A DNA stretch of 64,000 nt from Gordonia mangrovi (GTDB taxonomy: Bacteria; Actinomycetota; Actinomycetes; Mycobacteriales; Mycobacteriaceae): positions 3,224,001-3,288,000 of the forward strand of contig NZ_CP102850.1 in NCBI RefSeq assembly GCF_024734075.1. Reading direction: 5' to 3'. The position numbers and the translations under genes are program-made. Shown here one piece after another: positions 26,467 to 35,080 of this stretch; the first letter of the stretch is position 1, and every line of letters starts with the position of its first letter. The notes under the pieces are model-generated. The model made no database searches and was not told the DNA's origin. It saw only the letters and a program-made list of their open reading frames with translations.

Positions 26467-27258
26467 GTGTCAGATCTCGAGTGGTCAGTCGCCGATGGTG
26501 TCGCCATCATCCGCTTGAACCGGCCCGAACGACGCAATGCATTCACGCTGGACATGGTGCGGGAGTGGGCTGAGTACCTGCGACTGGCGCGAACCGACCC
26601 GGACGTCCGGGTAGTGGTCCTCACCGGCACGGGAAACAAGGCGTTCTGCTCGGGAGTTGATCTCTCCAGCATCTCGAACGCCAATCCACATCTGACTCCG
26701 CTGGAGCGTAAGTCGCAACTGCACGACGAGATCCATCGGGTCGCGTTGGAATTGGAGGCGCTCGACAAGCCGGTCATCGCGTCGATCAACGGCGCCGCAG
26801 TCGGCGCCGGGCTCGACATGGCACTGATGTGCGACCTGCGCGTCGCTGCGCGCAGCGCGAAGCTGTCCGAGGGGTACGTGAAAGTCGGCCTGACACCCGG
26901 TGACGGCGGCGCCTACTATCTGCCGCGTCTGGTCGGCACGTCGAAGGCGCTCGAACTGCTGCTGACCGGCGATTTCATCGACGCCGACGAGGCGCTCCGT
27001 ATCGGCCTGGTCAACCGGGTGGTCGACGATGACGACCTCGCCGACGCGACCCGGGCCCTTGCCGCCCAGATCGCGGCCGGCCCGCCGGTCACCATACGGA
27101 TGATCAAACGTGCCACCTACCAGTCCGCAAACATCGATCTGCGGACGGCTCTCGATCTGATCTCGTCGCACTTCGCGGTGGTCGCCGCCACCGACGACGC
27201 AGCTGAAGCGCTCTCCGCGATGTCGGAGAAACGTACTCCCAATTTCACCGGTCGATAG
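26467..27258 (+). CDS. Enoyl-CoA hydratase/isomerase family protein (crotonase)
   Basis: A 263-residue crotonase starting at a GTG preceded by GAGGAGGTGAATCC. The oxyanion segment NKAFCSGVDLSSI is present. The first catalytic position is aspartate rather than glutamate (GAGLDMALMCD) and the second reads YVKVGL without glutamate (LSEGYVKVGLTPGDGG). Reduced or altered hydratase activity is expected. It is the first gene of the longest operon in the window (26467-34475), just after motif site g, with about 45 bp before the next gene. Confidence 0.88.
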   Translation: MSDLEWSVADGVAIIRLNRPERRNAFTLDMVREWAEYLRLARTDPDVRVVVLTGTGNKAFCSGVDLSSISNANPHLTPLERKSQLHDEIHRVALELEALDKPVIASINGAAVGAGLDMALMCDLRVAARSAKLSEGYVKVGLTPGDGGAYYLPRLVGTSKALELLLTGDFIDADEALRIGLVNRVVDDDDLADATRALAAQIAAGPPVTIRMIKRATYQSANIDLRTALDLISSHFAVVAATDDAAEALSAMSEKRTPNFTGR

Positions 27259-27302
27259 GCGGCCGTGGCCGCAACCGGACAACCCCAGGAAGCAGGTGCT
27301 CG

Positions 27303-28223
27303 ATGACCTCCACGGTGTCTGACCCGACATCCGACGATTCGACGACCGCGGAAACCGAACCCCGCGTGTTCGATACGTGGATCAACCTTCCCTACGCGCC
27401 CGGCGAGGTCGTGCCCGACCCGTCGGTGGTGCAGCGATTCAAACGCGGCGACAGTGCCTATGAGGGCGGTCAGTCCATGGCCGATGTCGTTGCCGAGATG
27501 GATCGTCTGGGCATCTCGGGTGGTGTGCTCACCAAGTATCCACGTGATATCACCCCCCCGTTTGTGCACGGTATCCAGAGCGGTGAAGAGGTCGTGCGCA
27601 ACGCGTGCGAGCGACTGGCCTCGATCCAGGCGGAGTATCCCGGACGGTTCGTCACCGCCGTCGGAATCGATCCCCGCCTCGCCTATGACGCGGCGAAACT
27701 GGTGCGGATCGCGGTACGCGAGTACGGCATCAAGTGCATCCGCGTATGCCCGATGTTCACCGGCATCCCGATCGACGACAAACTCGCGTATCCGATGTAC
27801 ACGGCGGCCTGTGACGAAGGTGCAGTGATGACCTTCAACGTGGGGGCACCGGGCCCGATGAAGCCGGCGAAGCTGCAGCGCACCATTCTCATCGACGAGG
27901 TGGCACTTGCGTTCCCCGAACTCAAGATCGTCATGACTCACATGGGCGACCCGTGGATCAGCGAGACCGTCGCGATGCTGATCAAGCATCCCAACGTGTT
28001 CGCGATGACCTCGGGCTGGGCGCCCAAGTACATTCCGGAGGAGATCTGGAATGTGCAACGCAAGCGCAACAACACCAAGCTCATGTGGTCCTCGGACTAC
28101 CCGATCCTGCCGTTCGAGCGCACCATCAACGAAGGACGCGCTATCGACCTGCCGGCCGAATCGCGGGCAAACTTCCTCGGACTCAACGCTCTTCGCGTAT
28201 TCGGCGAACCGCCGGCCGCCTGA
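27303..28223 (+). CDS. Amidohydrolase-family (TIM barrel) protein with altered metal site
   Basis: A 306-residue member of the amidohydrolase-2 family, whose typical members are metal-dependent decarboxylases and hydrolases. The fold pattern is recognisable: GRFVTAVGIDPR, YGIKCIRVCPMF, LKIVMTHMGDPW and KLMWSSDYPILPFE. The N-terminal HxH metal motif is replaced by WIN (FDTWINLPY), and the mid-barrel HxG position reads FNVG. The later histidine (THMGD) and the aspartate (SSDYP) remain. A canonical metal centre is therefore unlikely. The gene lies between a crotonase and an SDR in an acyl-CoA operon. It may be a non-hydrolytic or metal-free enzyme acting on the same intermediates. Confidence 0.8.
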   Translation: MTSTVSDPTSDDSTTAETEPRVFDTWINLPYAPGEVVPDPSVVQRFKRGDSAYEGGQSMADVVAEMDRLGISGGVLTKYPRDITPPFVHGIQSGEEVVRNACERLASIQAEYPGRFVTAVGIDPRLAYDAAKLVRIAVREYGIKCIRVCPMFTGIPIDDKLAYPMYTAACDEGAVMTFNVGAPGPMKPAKLQRTILIDEVALAFPELKIVMTHMGDPWISETVAMLIKHPNVFAMTSGWAPKYIPEEIWNVQRKRNNTKLMWSSDYPILPFERTINEGRAIDLPAESRANFLGLNALRVFGEPPAA

Positions 28224-28259
28224 CTCATCGACCAAACACACTGACTTACGGGAGACACA

Positions 28260-29153
28260 ATGGGATTGCATGACGGAAGGGTCGTCGTCGTCACCGGCGC
28301 TGCGGGTGGAATCGGGCGCGAGCACGCACTTTCCTTCGCTCGCGAAGGAGCCAAGGTCGTCGTCAACGACCTCGGACCGGCACAGGAGACCGTCGACGAG
28401 ATCATCGCCGCCGGCGGCGAGGCCGTCGCCAACAACGATGACATCTCCGATTGGGACGGCGCCGCACGACTGATCGCCACGGCACTCGACACCTTCGGTG
28501 ATCTGCACGTTCTGGTGAACAACGCAGGCATTCTGCGGGACAAGATGTTCGTGAACATGGACATGCAGATGTGGGACGACGTGATGCGCGTACACCTGCG
28601 CGGCACCTTCTGCCCCACGAAGCATGCGGTGAACTACTGGCGTGAACGGCACAAGGCCGGACAACCCGTCGCGCACCCGCGAATCATCAACACCTCGTCG
28701 CCTTCAGGTCTCTATGGCAACGTCGGGCAGTCGAACTACGGTGCGGCCAAGGCCGCAATCGCGGCGTTCACCGTCATCCTGGCCGACGAATTGGGTCGTC
28801 TCGGGATCACCGTGAATGCGATCGCGCCGAGTGCACTGACCCAGATGACCGCCGGCCTCGATCAGTACGTCGCGAAGATGGAAGAGATCAAGGAACGCAC
28901 GGGGTTCGATGCCGGATCCCCTGCCAATATCGCGCCGCCCGTGGTGTGGTTGGCCTCGCCGGAGGCGGTTGGTATCACCGGACGCGTTTTCAACGTCAAG
29001 GGCGGGCTCATCGGAGTCGCGGAGACCTGGGTTGCCGGACCGTCCGAGGAGAAGCTGTCGCAGTGGGCTCCCGGCGAACTCGGTGAGGTGATCCCGAAGC
29101 TGGTTGCCCAGGCGCGGCCCAACTCCGACGGCTCAGGCCAACCGCGGAGCTGA
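28260..29153 (+). CDS. SDR family dehydrogenase (3-oxoacyl reductase / multifunctional-enzyme-type)
   Basis: A 297-residue SDR resembling the dehydrogenase domain of peroxisomal multifunctional enzyme type 2 and its actinobacterial relatives. TGAAGGIG is followed by VVNDLG, NNAGILRDKMFVNMD, and NTSSPSGLYGNVGQSNYGAAK with the catalytic Ser, Tyr and Lys. It is about 40 residues longer than simple SDRs because of the C-terminal segment after GVAETWVAGPSEE. GGGAGACACA precedes the ATG. Its likely task is oxidation of a 3-hydroxyacyl-CoA. The next gene begins two bases after its stop. Confidence 0.9.
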   Translation: MGLHDGRVVVVTGAAGGIGREHALSFAREGAKVVVNDLGPAQETVDEIIAAGGEAVANNDDISDWDGAARLIATALDTFGDLHVLVNNAGILRDKMFVNMDMQMWDDVMRVHLRGTFCPTKHAVNYWRERHKAGQPVAHPRIINTSSPSGLYGNVGQSNYGAAKAAIAAFTVILADELGRLGITVNAIAPSALTQMTAGLDQYVAKMEEIKERTGFDAGSPANIAPPVVWLASPEAVGITGRVFNVKGGLIGVAETWVAGPSEEKLSQWAPGELGEVIPKLVAQARPNSDGSGQPRS

Positions 29154-29155
29154 CA

Positions 29156-30031
29156 ATGGCCGCTGTCAAGTCAACCTCGGACAACGCGACGCCTGTTCAC
29201 GGGATCAGTGTCGAGCGCTCCGGTGCGGTAGCCACCGTTTGGCTCGACCGACCCGACCGCGGCAACGGCTTCATCTCCGACATGCAGATCGAATTACATG
29301 ATCGGCTGGCCGAACTGGATGCCGACAGCGGCATCCGGGCGATCGTGGTGACCGGGCGTGGACGATTCTTCTCCACCGGTGCGGACATGGAGCCCGGCGG
29401 AGCGAACTTCGCGTTCGATGCCGAGCACACAGCCCGCGCCCGCAACATGATGGCCGCGCGGCCGCGGCCGTGGAAGCTTCGCACTCCGATCATCGCCGCC
29501 ATGAACGGCTCGGCGGTCGGCCTCGGTCTGACCTTCCCGCTGCAGTGGGACATCCGAGTGATGAACGAGACGGCGAAGTACGGATTCGTCTTCACCAGGC
29601 GGGGACTCATCCCCGAACAGAATTCGCTCTGGCTGCTGCCCAAACTGGTCGGCTTGTCCACCGCGATGGACCTGCTGCTCACCGGGCGACTGTTCAGCGG
29701 GGCCGACGCCAAGGTCATGGGCCTGGCGACCGAAGCGGTTCCGGCTGAGGAAGTGCTGCCGCGGGCGCTGGCGATCGCGGATGAGATCGCCACGCACACC
29801 TCACCGCTCGCTGTCGGGTTGACCAAACAACTGGCCTACGAGATGCTGCAGGCCACCGACCGGGAAGCCGCATTCCATCGTGAGTGGGAGATCTTCCGGT
29901 GGATGGGACGTCAGCCGGACTCGGCCGAAGGCGTCGCCTCGTTCATCGAGAAGCGACCGCCGCAATTCACCGGCGACAAACACGCCGCACCTCCCGAGGC
30001 GACCGAACTGTGGGAGGCACCGGATGTCTGA
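29156..30031 (+). CDS. Enoyl-CoA hydratase/isomerase family protein (crotonase)
   Basis: A 291-residue crotonase with oxyanion segment GRFFSTGADMEPG. Neither catalytic glutamate is at its usual place: GLGLTFPLQWD replaces the GGCEL region and FVFTRRGLIPE follows. The FTRRGL/IPE pattern with PEQNSLWLLPK resembles the sub-group of crotonases whose chemistry differs from hydration. It starts two bases after the SDR stop and its own stop overlaps the next crotonase gene by 8 nt. Two unlike crotonases made together suggests either a heteromeric enzyme or two successive steps. Confidence 0.87.
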   Translation: MAAVKSTSDNATPVHGISVERSGAVATVWLDRPDRGNGFISDMQIELHDRLAELDADSGIRAIVVTGRGRFFSTGADMEPGGANFAFDAEHTARARNMMAARPRPWKLRTPIIAAMNGSAVGLGLTFPLQWDIRVMNETAKYGFVFTRRGLIPEQNSLWLLPKLVGLSTAMDLLLTGRLFSGADAKVMGLATEAVPAEEVLPRALAIADEIATHTSPLAVGLTKQLAYEMLQATDREAAFHREWEIFRWMGRQPDSAEGVASFIEKRPPQFTGDKHAAPPEATELWEAPDV

Positions 30032-30848
30032 GTTGAGGAGTCAGGACGTGGCGGTCGAGAACGACGCGCCGGTACTCTACGAGGTCGACGACCACGGTGT
30101 CGCCATCCTCACGCTGCACCGCCCCGAGCGCCGCAACATGTGGACCGCGGACATGGAGGATGCGTTCTACGCGGCGCTGGACCGTGCAACCGATGATGAC
30201 CGCGTTCGGGTCATCGTGGTGACCGGCCACGGCACCTCCTTCTGCCCGGGACTGGATCCCGCCGTGCTCGACAACGTCCGGGCCGGATCGGCCTACACCA
30301 CCAACCGTCGGCCGCAGACCTACGCCACTTCGGTCCCGAAGTTCATCATCGGTGCGATCAACGGGGCGTGTGCCGGTATCGGCCTGGTTCAGGCACTCTG
30401 TTTCGATTATCGATTCGCGACCGCCAAGGCCAAGTTCACCACGGCGTTCTCCAAGCGTGGTCTGCCGGCCGAGGATGCGTCGGCATGGCTGCTCACGCGG
30501 CTGGTGGGACCTGCGCACGCCATGGATCTGATGATCTCCGGCCGCGTGTTCACCGGCGACGAAGCGTTTGAACTCGGTGTGGTGCAGCGCATCAGCGAAC
30601 CGGAATCTGTGCTCGACGATGCGGTCGCGTACGCGCGCTCGGTTGCGGCGAGCGTGTCGCCGGTGTCCATCTCGATGATCAAGTCGCAGGTGTGGCGCGA
30701 CAGCGAACAAACCATGGAACAAGCCAGGGTGCGCGCGCAGTACCTGCTGACGTTGGCCAAGGCGCAGCCGGACTTCCAAGAAGGAGTTCGGGCTCTCGTG
30801 GAGCAGCGGCCACCACAGTTCAACCCGTATCGCCCCCTCAACATCTGA
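30024..30848 (+). CDS. Enoyl-CoA hydratase/isomerase family protein (crotonase)
   Basis: A 274-residue crotonase. The ATG at 30024 (MSELRSQDVA) lies within the end of the previous gene, 8 nt before its stop. The oxyanion segment is GTSFCPGLDPAVL. The catalytic glutamates are absent from their usual places: GIGLVQALCFDYRF at the first, and TTAFSKRGLPAEDAS at the second. It shares the KRGLPAE pattern with its neighbour at 29156, so the two are probably diverged duplicates. It precedes an ACAD by 10 bp in the same operon. Confidence 0.87.
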   Translation: MSELRSQDVAVENDAPVLYEVDDHGVAILTLHRPERRNMWTADMEDAFYAALDRATDDDRVRVIVVTGHGTSFCPGLDPAVLDNVRAGSAYTTNRRPQTYATSVPKFIIGAINGACAGIGLVQALCFDYRFATAKAKFTTAFSKRGLPAEDASAWLLTRLVGPAHAMDLMISGRVFTGDEAFELGVVQRISEPESVLDDAVAYARSVAASVSPVSISMIKSQVWRDSEQTMEQARVRAQYLLTLAKAQPDFQEGVRALVEQRPPQFNPYRPLNI

Positions 30849-30858
30849 AAGGCACCCG

Positions 30859-32037
30859 ATGGAAATCGACTTCGGAGCCGACCACGCCGACTTCGCCGAG
30901 GAAGTCCGCACCTGGCTGGACGAACACCTCGTCGGTGATTTCGCGGCGCATCGCGGTGTCGGGAGCCCCACCGACAACTCGGCATGGGACATTCGAGTCG
31001 CCTGGGAGAAGGAACTCTCGGCGGGCGGTTGGCTAGGGCTGACCTGGCCCAAAGAATACGGTGGCCGCGGCGCGTCACTGACCGAGGAGATCGTGTTCGA
31101 GTACGAGTACGCCCGAAGTGCGGCGCCGGCTCGGGTCAACCAACAAGCCCTGGAACTTCTCGGCCCAACACTCCTCGACTTCGGCACCGAGGAGCAGAAG
31201 CGCCGGTTCATCCCGAAAATCCTTTCCGCCGAGGAACACTGGGGCCAAGGATTCAGCGAACCGACCGCGGGCTCAGACCTGGCGGCGGTATCGACCAAGG
31301 CGCGCCTCGACGGCGACGAATGGGTCATCAACGGTCAGAAGGTCTGGACCACCTTCGGCGACAGGGCCGACTGGCTCTACGTGCTGTGCCGAACGAACCC
31401 GGATCAGTCGTTGCGTCATCGCGGGCTGAGCCTGCTCCTCGTGCCGGTCGATCAGCCCGGTGTGGACGTGCGGCCCATCAAGAATCTGGCCGGGTCGGGC
31501 GAGTTCAGCGAGTGCTTCTTCACCGATGCCCGCACCGACGCGTCGATGGTCGTCGGAGACGTAGACGGCGGTTGGAAGGTCGTCATGTCCACCCTGGGAC
31601 GCGAGCGCGGTTCGGCACTTCTGCCGGTCCAGTTGTCGATGGAACGCGAGGTGCTCTCCATCGTCGAGGCCGCGAAGAACCTCGCCGAGCCCGACGATCC
31701 GCGTCTGCCCGACCGGATTGCGCAGTCCTACATCTCCGTATCGCTGATGCGCGCCACGACGATGCGTGTGGTCGAGAGCGTCATGAACAATGATTCCTCG
31801 GCAGACGCCGCAGCAGCGATCAGCAAGCTGTTCGCGTCGCAGGCGCATCAGGTCCTGGGCGAACTGGCGATGGATGTGGCCGGCGCCGCCGGCGGCATCA
31901 CCTCCGGACCCGGCGTCGAGGGACTCACCTTCGCGCAGCGTCTGCTCCTGCTGTCGCGGGCGGAGACCATCTACGGAGGAACGTCCGAGATCCAGCGGAA
32001 CATCATCGGTGAACGGGTCCTCGGACTCCCGAAATAG
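30859..32037 (+). CDS. Acyl-CoA dehydrogenase
   Basis: A complete 392-residue ACAD. LGLTWPKEYGGRGASLTEEI is followed by GFSEPTAGSDLAAVSTKARLDG, GQKVWTTFGDRAD, and C-terminal TIYGGTSEIQRNIIGERVLGLPK. Glycine again replaces the YEGT glutamate. It is closely similar in layout to the ACAD at 25140 on the other side of motif site g. It follows the crotonase at 30024 by 10 bp. About 155 bp, including a small ORF, separate it from two more ACAD genes in the same direction. Confidence 0.92.
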   Translation: MEIDFGADHADFAEEVRTWLDEHLVGDFAAHRGVGSPTDNSAWDIRVAWEKELSAGGWLGLTWPKEYGGRGASLTEEIVFEYEYARSAAPARVNQQALELLGPTLLDFGTEEQKRRFIPKILSAEEHWGQGFSEPTAGSDLAAVSTKARLDGDEWVINGQKVWTTFGDRADWLYVLCRTNPDQSLRHRGLSLLLVPVDQPGVDVRPIKNLAGSGEFSECFFTDARTDASMVVGDVDGGWKVVMSTLGRERGSALLPVQLSMEREVLSIVEAAKNLAEPDDPRLPDRIAQSYISVSLMRATTMRVVESVMNNDSSADAAAAISKLFASQAHQVLGELAMDVAGAAGGITSGPGVEGLTFAQRLLLLSRAETIYGGTSEIQRNIIGERVLGLPK

Positions 32038-32080
32038 ATTGTCCGGGTGCACCTTATCCAGAGTCGTCAAGGAGACGAAC

Positions 32081-32197
32081 GTGACCACATTGCCAAGATC
32101 GATGGCTGACCGCGCAGATATTCAGTCGTTGGCTTCGCGCCCTGTCGCGCCGCACATAACGGCCATCCGCGCGGCGAACCCGGAGCACTGCGCATGA
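32081..32197 (+). CDS. Micro-ORF (38 aa) coupled to the next ACAD gene
   Basis: A GTG at 32081 is preceded by AAGGAGACGAAC, the best ribosome binding site in this gap, and opens a 38-residue frame (begins VTTLPRSMADRAD, ends PEHCA). Its TGA overlaps the ATG of the ACAD at 32194 (ATGA). That ACAD has only a weak site of its own (GGAG ten bases before the ATG). The simplest reading is that translation of the small ORF carries ribosomes to the ACAD. No family is recognised. Whether the peptide has a function, or is just a leader or a decayed gene, cannot be told from sequence. Confidence 0.5.
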   Translation: MTTLPRSMADRADIQSLASRPVAPHITAIRAANPEHCA

Positions 32198-33354
32198 GCG
32201 CGCGGCTGGTGCCTGCTGCGCCGGCGATATCGCCGGCGATGGAGGAACTACGCGGTGAGGTGCGGCAGTTTCTGGCGGAGGAGCTCGGCGCGGAACGGTT
32301 CAGGCCACAGGTCGATTCGTGGATTGCCGGCTGGGACCCCGAGTTCAGCGCACGGCTGGGAGCACGGGGCTGGCTGGGCATGACCATCCCCACCGAATAC
32401 GGCGGGCATGGTCGTTCGCATCTCGAGCGGTATGTGGTGACCGAGGAGTTGCTCGCCGCCGGAGCGCCGGTCGCCGCGCACTGGGTCGCCGACCGGCAGG
32501 TGGGGCCATCGTTGATGCGCCACGGTTCGGATTATCAGCGGCGCCGCTATTTGCCCGGCATCGCTCGGGGCGAGGTGTTCTTCGCGATCGGGATGAGTGA
32601 GCCGGAATCGGGATCGGACCTGGCCAGCGTTCGGACGCGCGCGAAGCAGGTCGAGGGCGGTTGGGAGATCACCGGCACCAAGGTGTGGACCTCAGGTGCT
32701 CACCACGCCGATGCCTTCTTCGTGCTGGCCCGGTCCGCGCCGTTGGACACCAACCACCGCCATGACGGCCTGAGCCAGTTCATCGTCGATCTCGACAGTC
32801 CGGGGATCGAGATCAGACCGATCAAATTGCTCACCGGACATCATCACTTCAACGAGGTCGTCCTGGACCGGGTGTTCGTGCCCGATGAACTCGTGCTCGG
32901 CAATATCGGGGACGGGTGGAGTCAGGTCACCTCCGAGCTGGGGGTCGAACGCAGCGGACCCGAACGCATCCTGTCGAGCTTCCCGCTGGCGTCGGCGTAC
33001 GCGGCCTGGGTGCAGGGTAAGTCTGCAGACGAACGTGATCTCGAAACACTGGGCCAGATCGTCGGTCGTGGCGCAACCCTCCGGCAGCTCTCGCTGTCGG
33101 TTGCCGGTGCGCTGACCGAGGGGCTGCCGGTGGATGTTCCTGCGGCTGTGGTCAAGGATCTCGGCACCCAGTTCGAGCATGAGGTCATCGAATCGGTGTC
33201 AGATGCCGCCCCACTGGAGCCCGAACCAGACGGTGAGGACGAACTCGCCCGCCTGCTGGCCGAAGGTATCTTGCATGCGCCGGGTTTCACGCTTCGAGGC
33301 GGCACCACTGAGGTGCTACGCGGGGTGATCGCACGGGGAATGGGTCTTCGATGA
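32194..33354 (+). CDS. Acyl-CoA dehydrogenase, probable catalytic subunit of a heteromeric pair
   Basis: A 386-residue ACAD with LGMTIPTEYGGHGRSHLER, the signature GMSEPESGSDLASVRTRA, GTKVWTSGAHHAD and a C-terminal GFTLRGGTTEVLRGVIARGMGLR. The C-terminal domain is shorter than usual and the YEGT glutamate position reads GG. Its stop overlaps the start of the next, more divergent ACAD gene by 4 nt (ATGA). Adjacent, overlapping ACAD genes of unequal similarity encode alpha2-beta2 enzymes in actinobacterial steroid catabolism. The same arrangement is inferred here. Confidence 0.9.
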   Translation: MSARLVPAAPAISPAMEELRGEVRQFLAEELGAERFRPQVDSWIAGWDPEFSARLGARGWLGMTIPTEYGGHGRSHLERYVVTEELLAAGAPVAAHWVADRQVGPSLMRHGSDYQRRRYLPGIARGEVFFAIGMSEPESGSDLASVRTRAKQVEGGWEITGTKVWTSGAHHADAFFVLARSAPLDTNHRHDGLSQFIVDLDSPGIEIRPIKLLTGHHHFNEVVLDRVFVPDELVLGNIGDGWSQVTSELGVERSGPERILSSFPLASAYAAWVQGKSADERDLETLGQIVGRGATLRQLSLSVAGALTEGLPVDVPAAVVKDLGTQFEHEVIESVSDAAPLEPEPDGEDELARLLAEGILHAPGFTLRGGTTEVLRGVIARGMGLR

Positions 33355-34475
33355 GTGCCGCTACGAGAGTGATATCCATGACGATGCCAGCAGAATCCGA
33401 TCTTCGCGAACTCCGCCAACTCGCCGACTCGATCTTCGACGGCCTTGCCGCGGACGCTCTGATGATTCCGCACACCGAGATCGGCTGGAACGCGGAGTTG
33501 TGGAAGACACTGGAAGACTCCGGCCTGACTCTGCTCACCACGCCGATTGACTGTGGCGGGAGCGGGGCCGGACTCGCCGAGCTATCGGTTGTTCTGGAGT
33601 CCGCTGCGCGAAGTGCAGCGCCCGCTCCCATCGCAGACACCGATCTACTCGCCTCCTGGTTGCTGCGTCGCGCCGGGATGTCCGTTCCTGCCGGACCGCT
33701 TGCATCAGCCCACGGACAGCTAGAGATAACGCCGGCGGGGGAGGGGCGATCCGCGGTCACTGCAGTGCTCCCACGTGTTGCGTGGGCGCGCGTCGCCGAG
33801 CATGTCGTGGTCCTGGGAGAAGCAGGCCCGCGCGCCGTGGTGATGACAGTCCCGCGTGGCGAATTCACGGTGGTGGAGGGGGCCAACGTCGCCTACGAAC
33901 CGCGCGACACTGTCCGCATCGATGCAACCCTTGACGACACCGCAATCGTCGAAGTCTCGCGGGATACATTACGTGAGTGGCGGGTTCGTGGTGCCTTCGG
34001 TCTGACGGCGTCGACTGTCGGATACCTCGACCGGATCCTTGGGCTCACGGTGGACCATGCGTCACAACGGACTCAGTTCGGGCGGCCGATTGCCAAGTTC
34101 CAGGCCGTGCAACACATGATATCGGCAATCGCCGGCGAGGTGACCGCGACGCAGGCCGCTCACAACGCGGCGGTCGCAGCCGCGGTGGCATGCGGAATAG
34201 ACTCCAAGGCAGCGGAATTCGCTGTTGCAGCCGCCAAGGCGCAGGCCGCTCGTGCGGCATCTGCAGTCTCGAAACATGCCCATCAGGTTCACGGGGCGAT
34301 AGGATTCACGCTTGATCACCAGTTGCGGCACTTCACATTGCGCTCAATGGCCGCTGCCAAGGAGTTCGGCGATGCGCGTGAGTGGAATGTTCGCCTTGGT
34401 CAGCTCGCGCTCGGCGCACTTGACGACGGTCGCGCAGACTCGTTGTGGCACGTGATCACCGACAGCGGTCGCTGA
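33351..34475 (+). CDS. Acyl-CoA dehydrogenase-like protein, probable partner subunit
   Basis: A 374-residue divergent ACAD. LLTTPIDCGGSGAGLAELSVVLE represents the N-terminal domain. The SEPxAGSD flavin-binding signature is missing from the middle domain, while the C-terminal QRTQFGRPIAKFQAVQHMISAIAGEV and HQVHGAIGFTLDHQLRHFTLR are well kept. This pattern (good C-terminal domain, poor beta domain) is that of the smaller subunit of heteromeric ACADs. The ATG overlaps the stop of the preceding ACAD. It ends the long operon; a hairpin follows. Confidence 0.87.
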   Translation: MSAATRVISMTMPAESDLRELRQLADSIFDGLAADALMIPHTEIGWNAELWKTLEDSGLTLLTTPIDCGGSGAGLAELSVVLESAARSAAPAPIADTDLLASWLLRRAGMSVPAGPLASAHGQLEITPAGEGRSAVTAVLPRVAWARVAEHVVVLGEAGPRAVVMTVPRGEFTVVEGANVAYEPRDTVRIDATLDDTAIVEVSRDTLREWRVRGAFGLTASTVGYLDRILGLTVDHASQRTQFGRPIAKFQAVQHMISAIAGEVTATQAAHNAAVAAAVACGIDSKAAEFAVAAAKAQAARAASAVSKHAHQVHGAIGFTLDHQLRHFTLRSMAAAKEFGDAREWNVRLGQLALGALDDGRADSLWHVITDSGR

Positions 34476-34512
34476 TCCGACCGTCTTGGTGGTGACCTCC
34501 ACCGCGTACTCG

Positions 34513-34539
34513 CCGCCTCGGCCACTGTCGCCGAGGCGG
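34513..34539 (+). terminator. Hairpin after the long ACAD/crotonase operon
   Basis: CCGCCTCGG (34513-34521) pairs with CCGAGGCGG (34531-34539), a 9-bp stem with a 9-base loop, about 40 bp after the last ACAD stop. Confidence 0.6.
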
Positions 34540-35080
34540 TGAACGCAGTTGGTCAACTGTAGGCGAACATCATTGCCTGCTCGAAATCGATCGGTGGTGT
34601 CGGCATTTGCGACATCGGGTGATCAACAGGGCTTTCGAATCGCTGTCCCGCTAGGGCTGTTCGTTTGTCGTTGAGTGCTCCAGCGTCGCCAGGCTCACTG
34701 CGCCCCGTGTCTGGTGAATCCTCGTCGGTGACTTGTGCACCCGTGCGCGCCCTCTACTCGTTTCGCCCACGCAGCCTGTTCTCGTAGCGCAACCCCTGGC
34801 TCGCAACTCGGCCTCGACTTGCCGTGGCGAGACCCTCGGGCCAGCAGTCTCCCAATGGTTGTGTCCAAATCTACTGTCCGAGTGGCGGACTGAATTTCGG
34901 CTACAGCTGCGACCAGGCGATCTCGACGGGTTGCCTCAGCCGATGCCGTCCTCGATTGCACGACGCCGAGTCGCTCCCAGAAAGACAGGAATCACGCGGC
35001 CGAGAGCCGTCCCGCGAGGTGGCCGACACTCCCGTTTATGTGTGAGTGCTACAACCCGGGTTGCACTTCGTGAGACAAGT
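34540..35080. other. Non-coding spacer between catabolic operon and importer
   Basis: This roughly 540-bp stretch has no reading frame I can support on either strand. A short minus-strand frame (34695-34961) has no recognisable domain and no ribosome binding site. Motif site h begins at its right end. It may be a decayed gene or an upstream control region for the importer. Confidence 0.45.

Noticed and set aside
27117..28676. 519-codon minus-strand frame opposite the amidohydrolase and SDR genes
   Set aside because: It is antisense to two well-supported genes and shows no family resemblance.
34695..34961. 88-codon minus-strand frame in the spacer before the importer
   Set aside because: It has no domain, no ribosome binding site and no neighbour logic. 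It might be a decayed gene, but the evidence is too weak.
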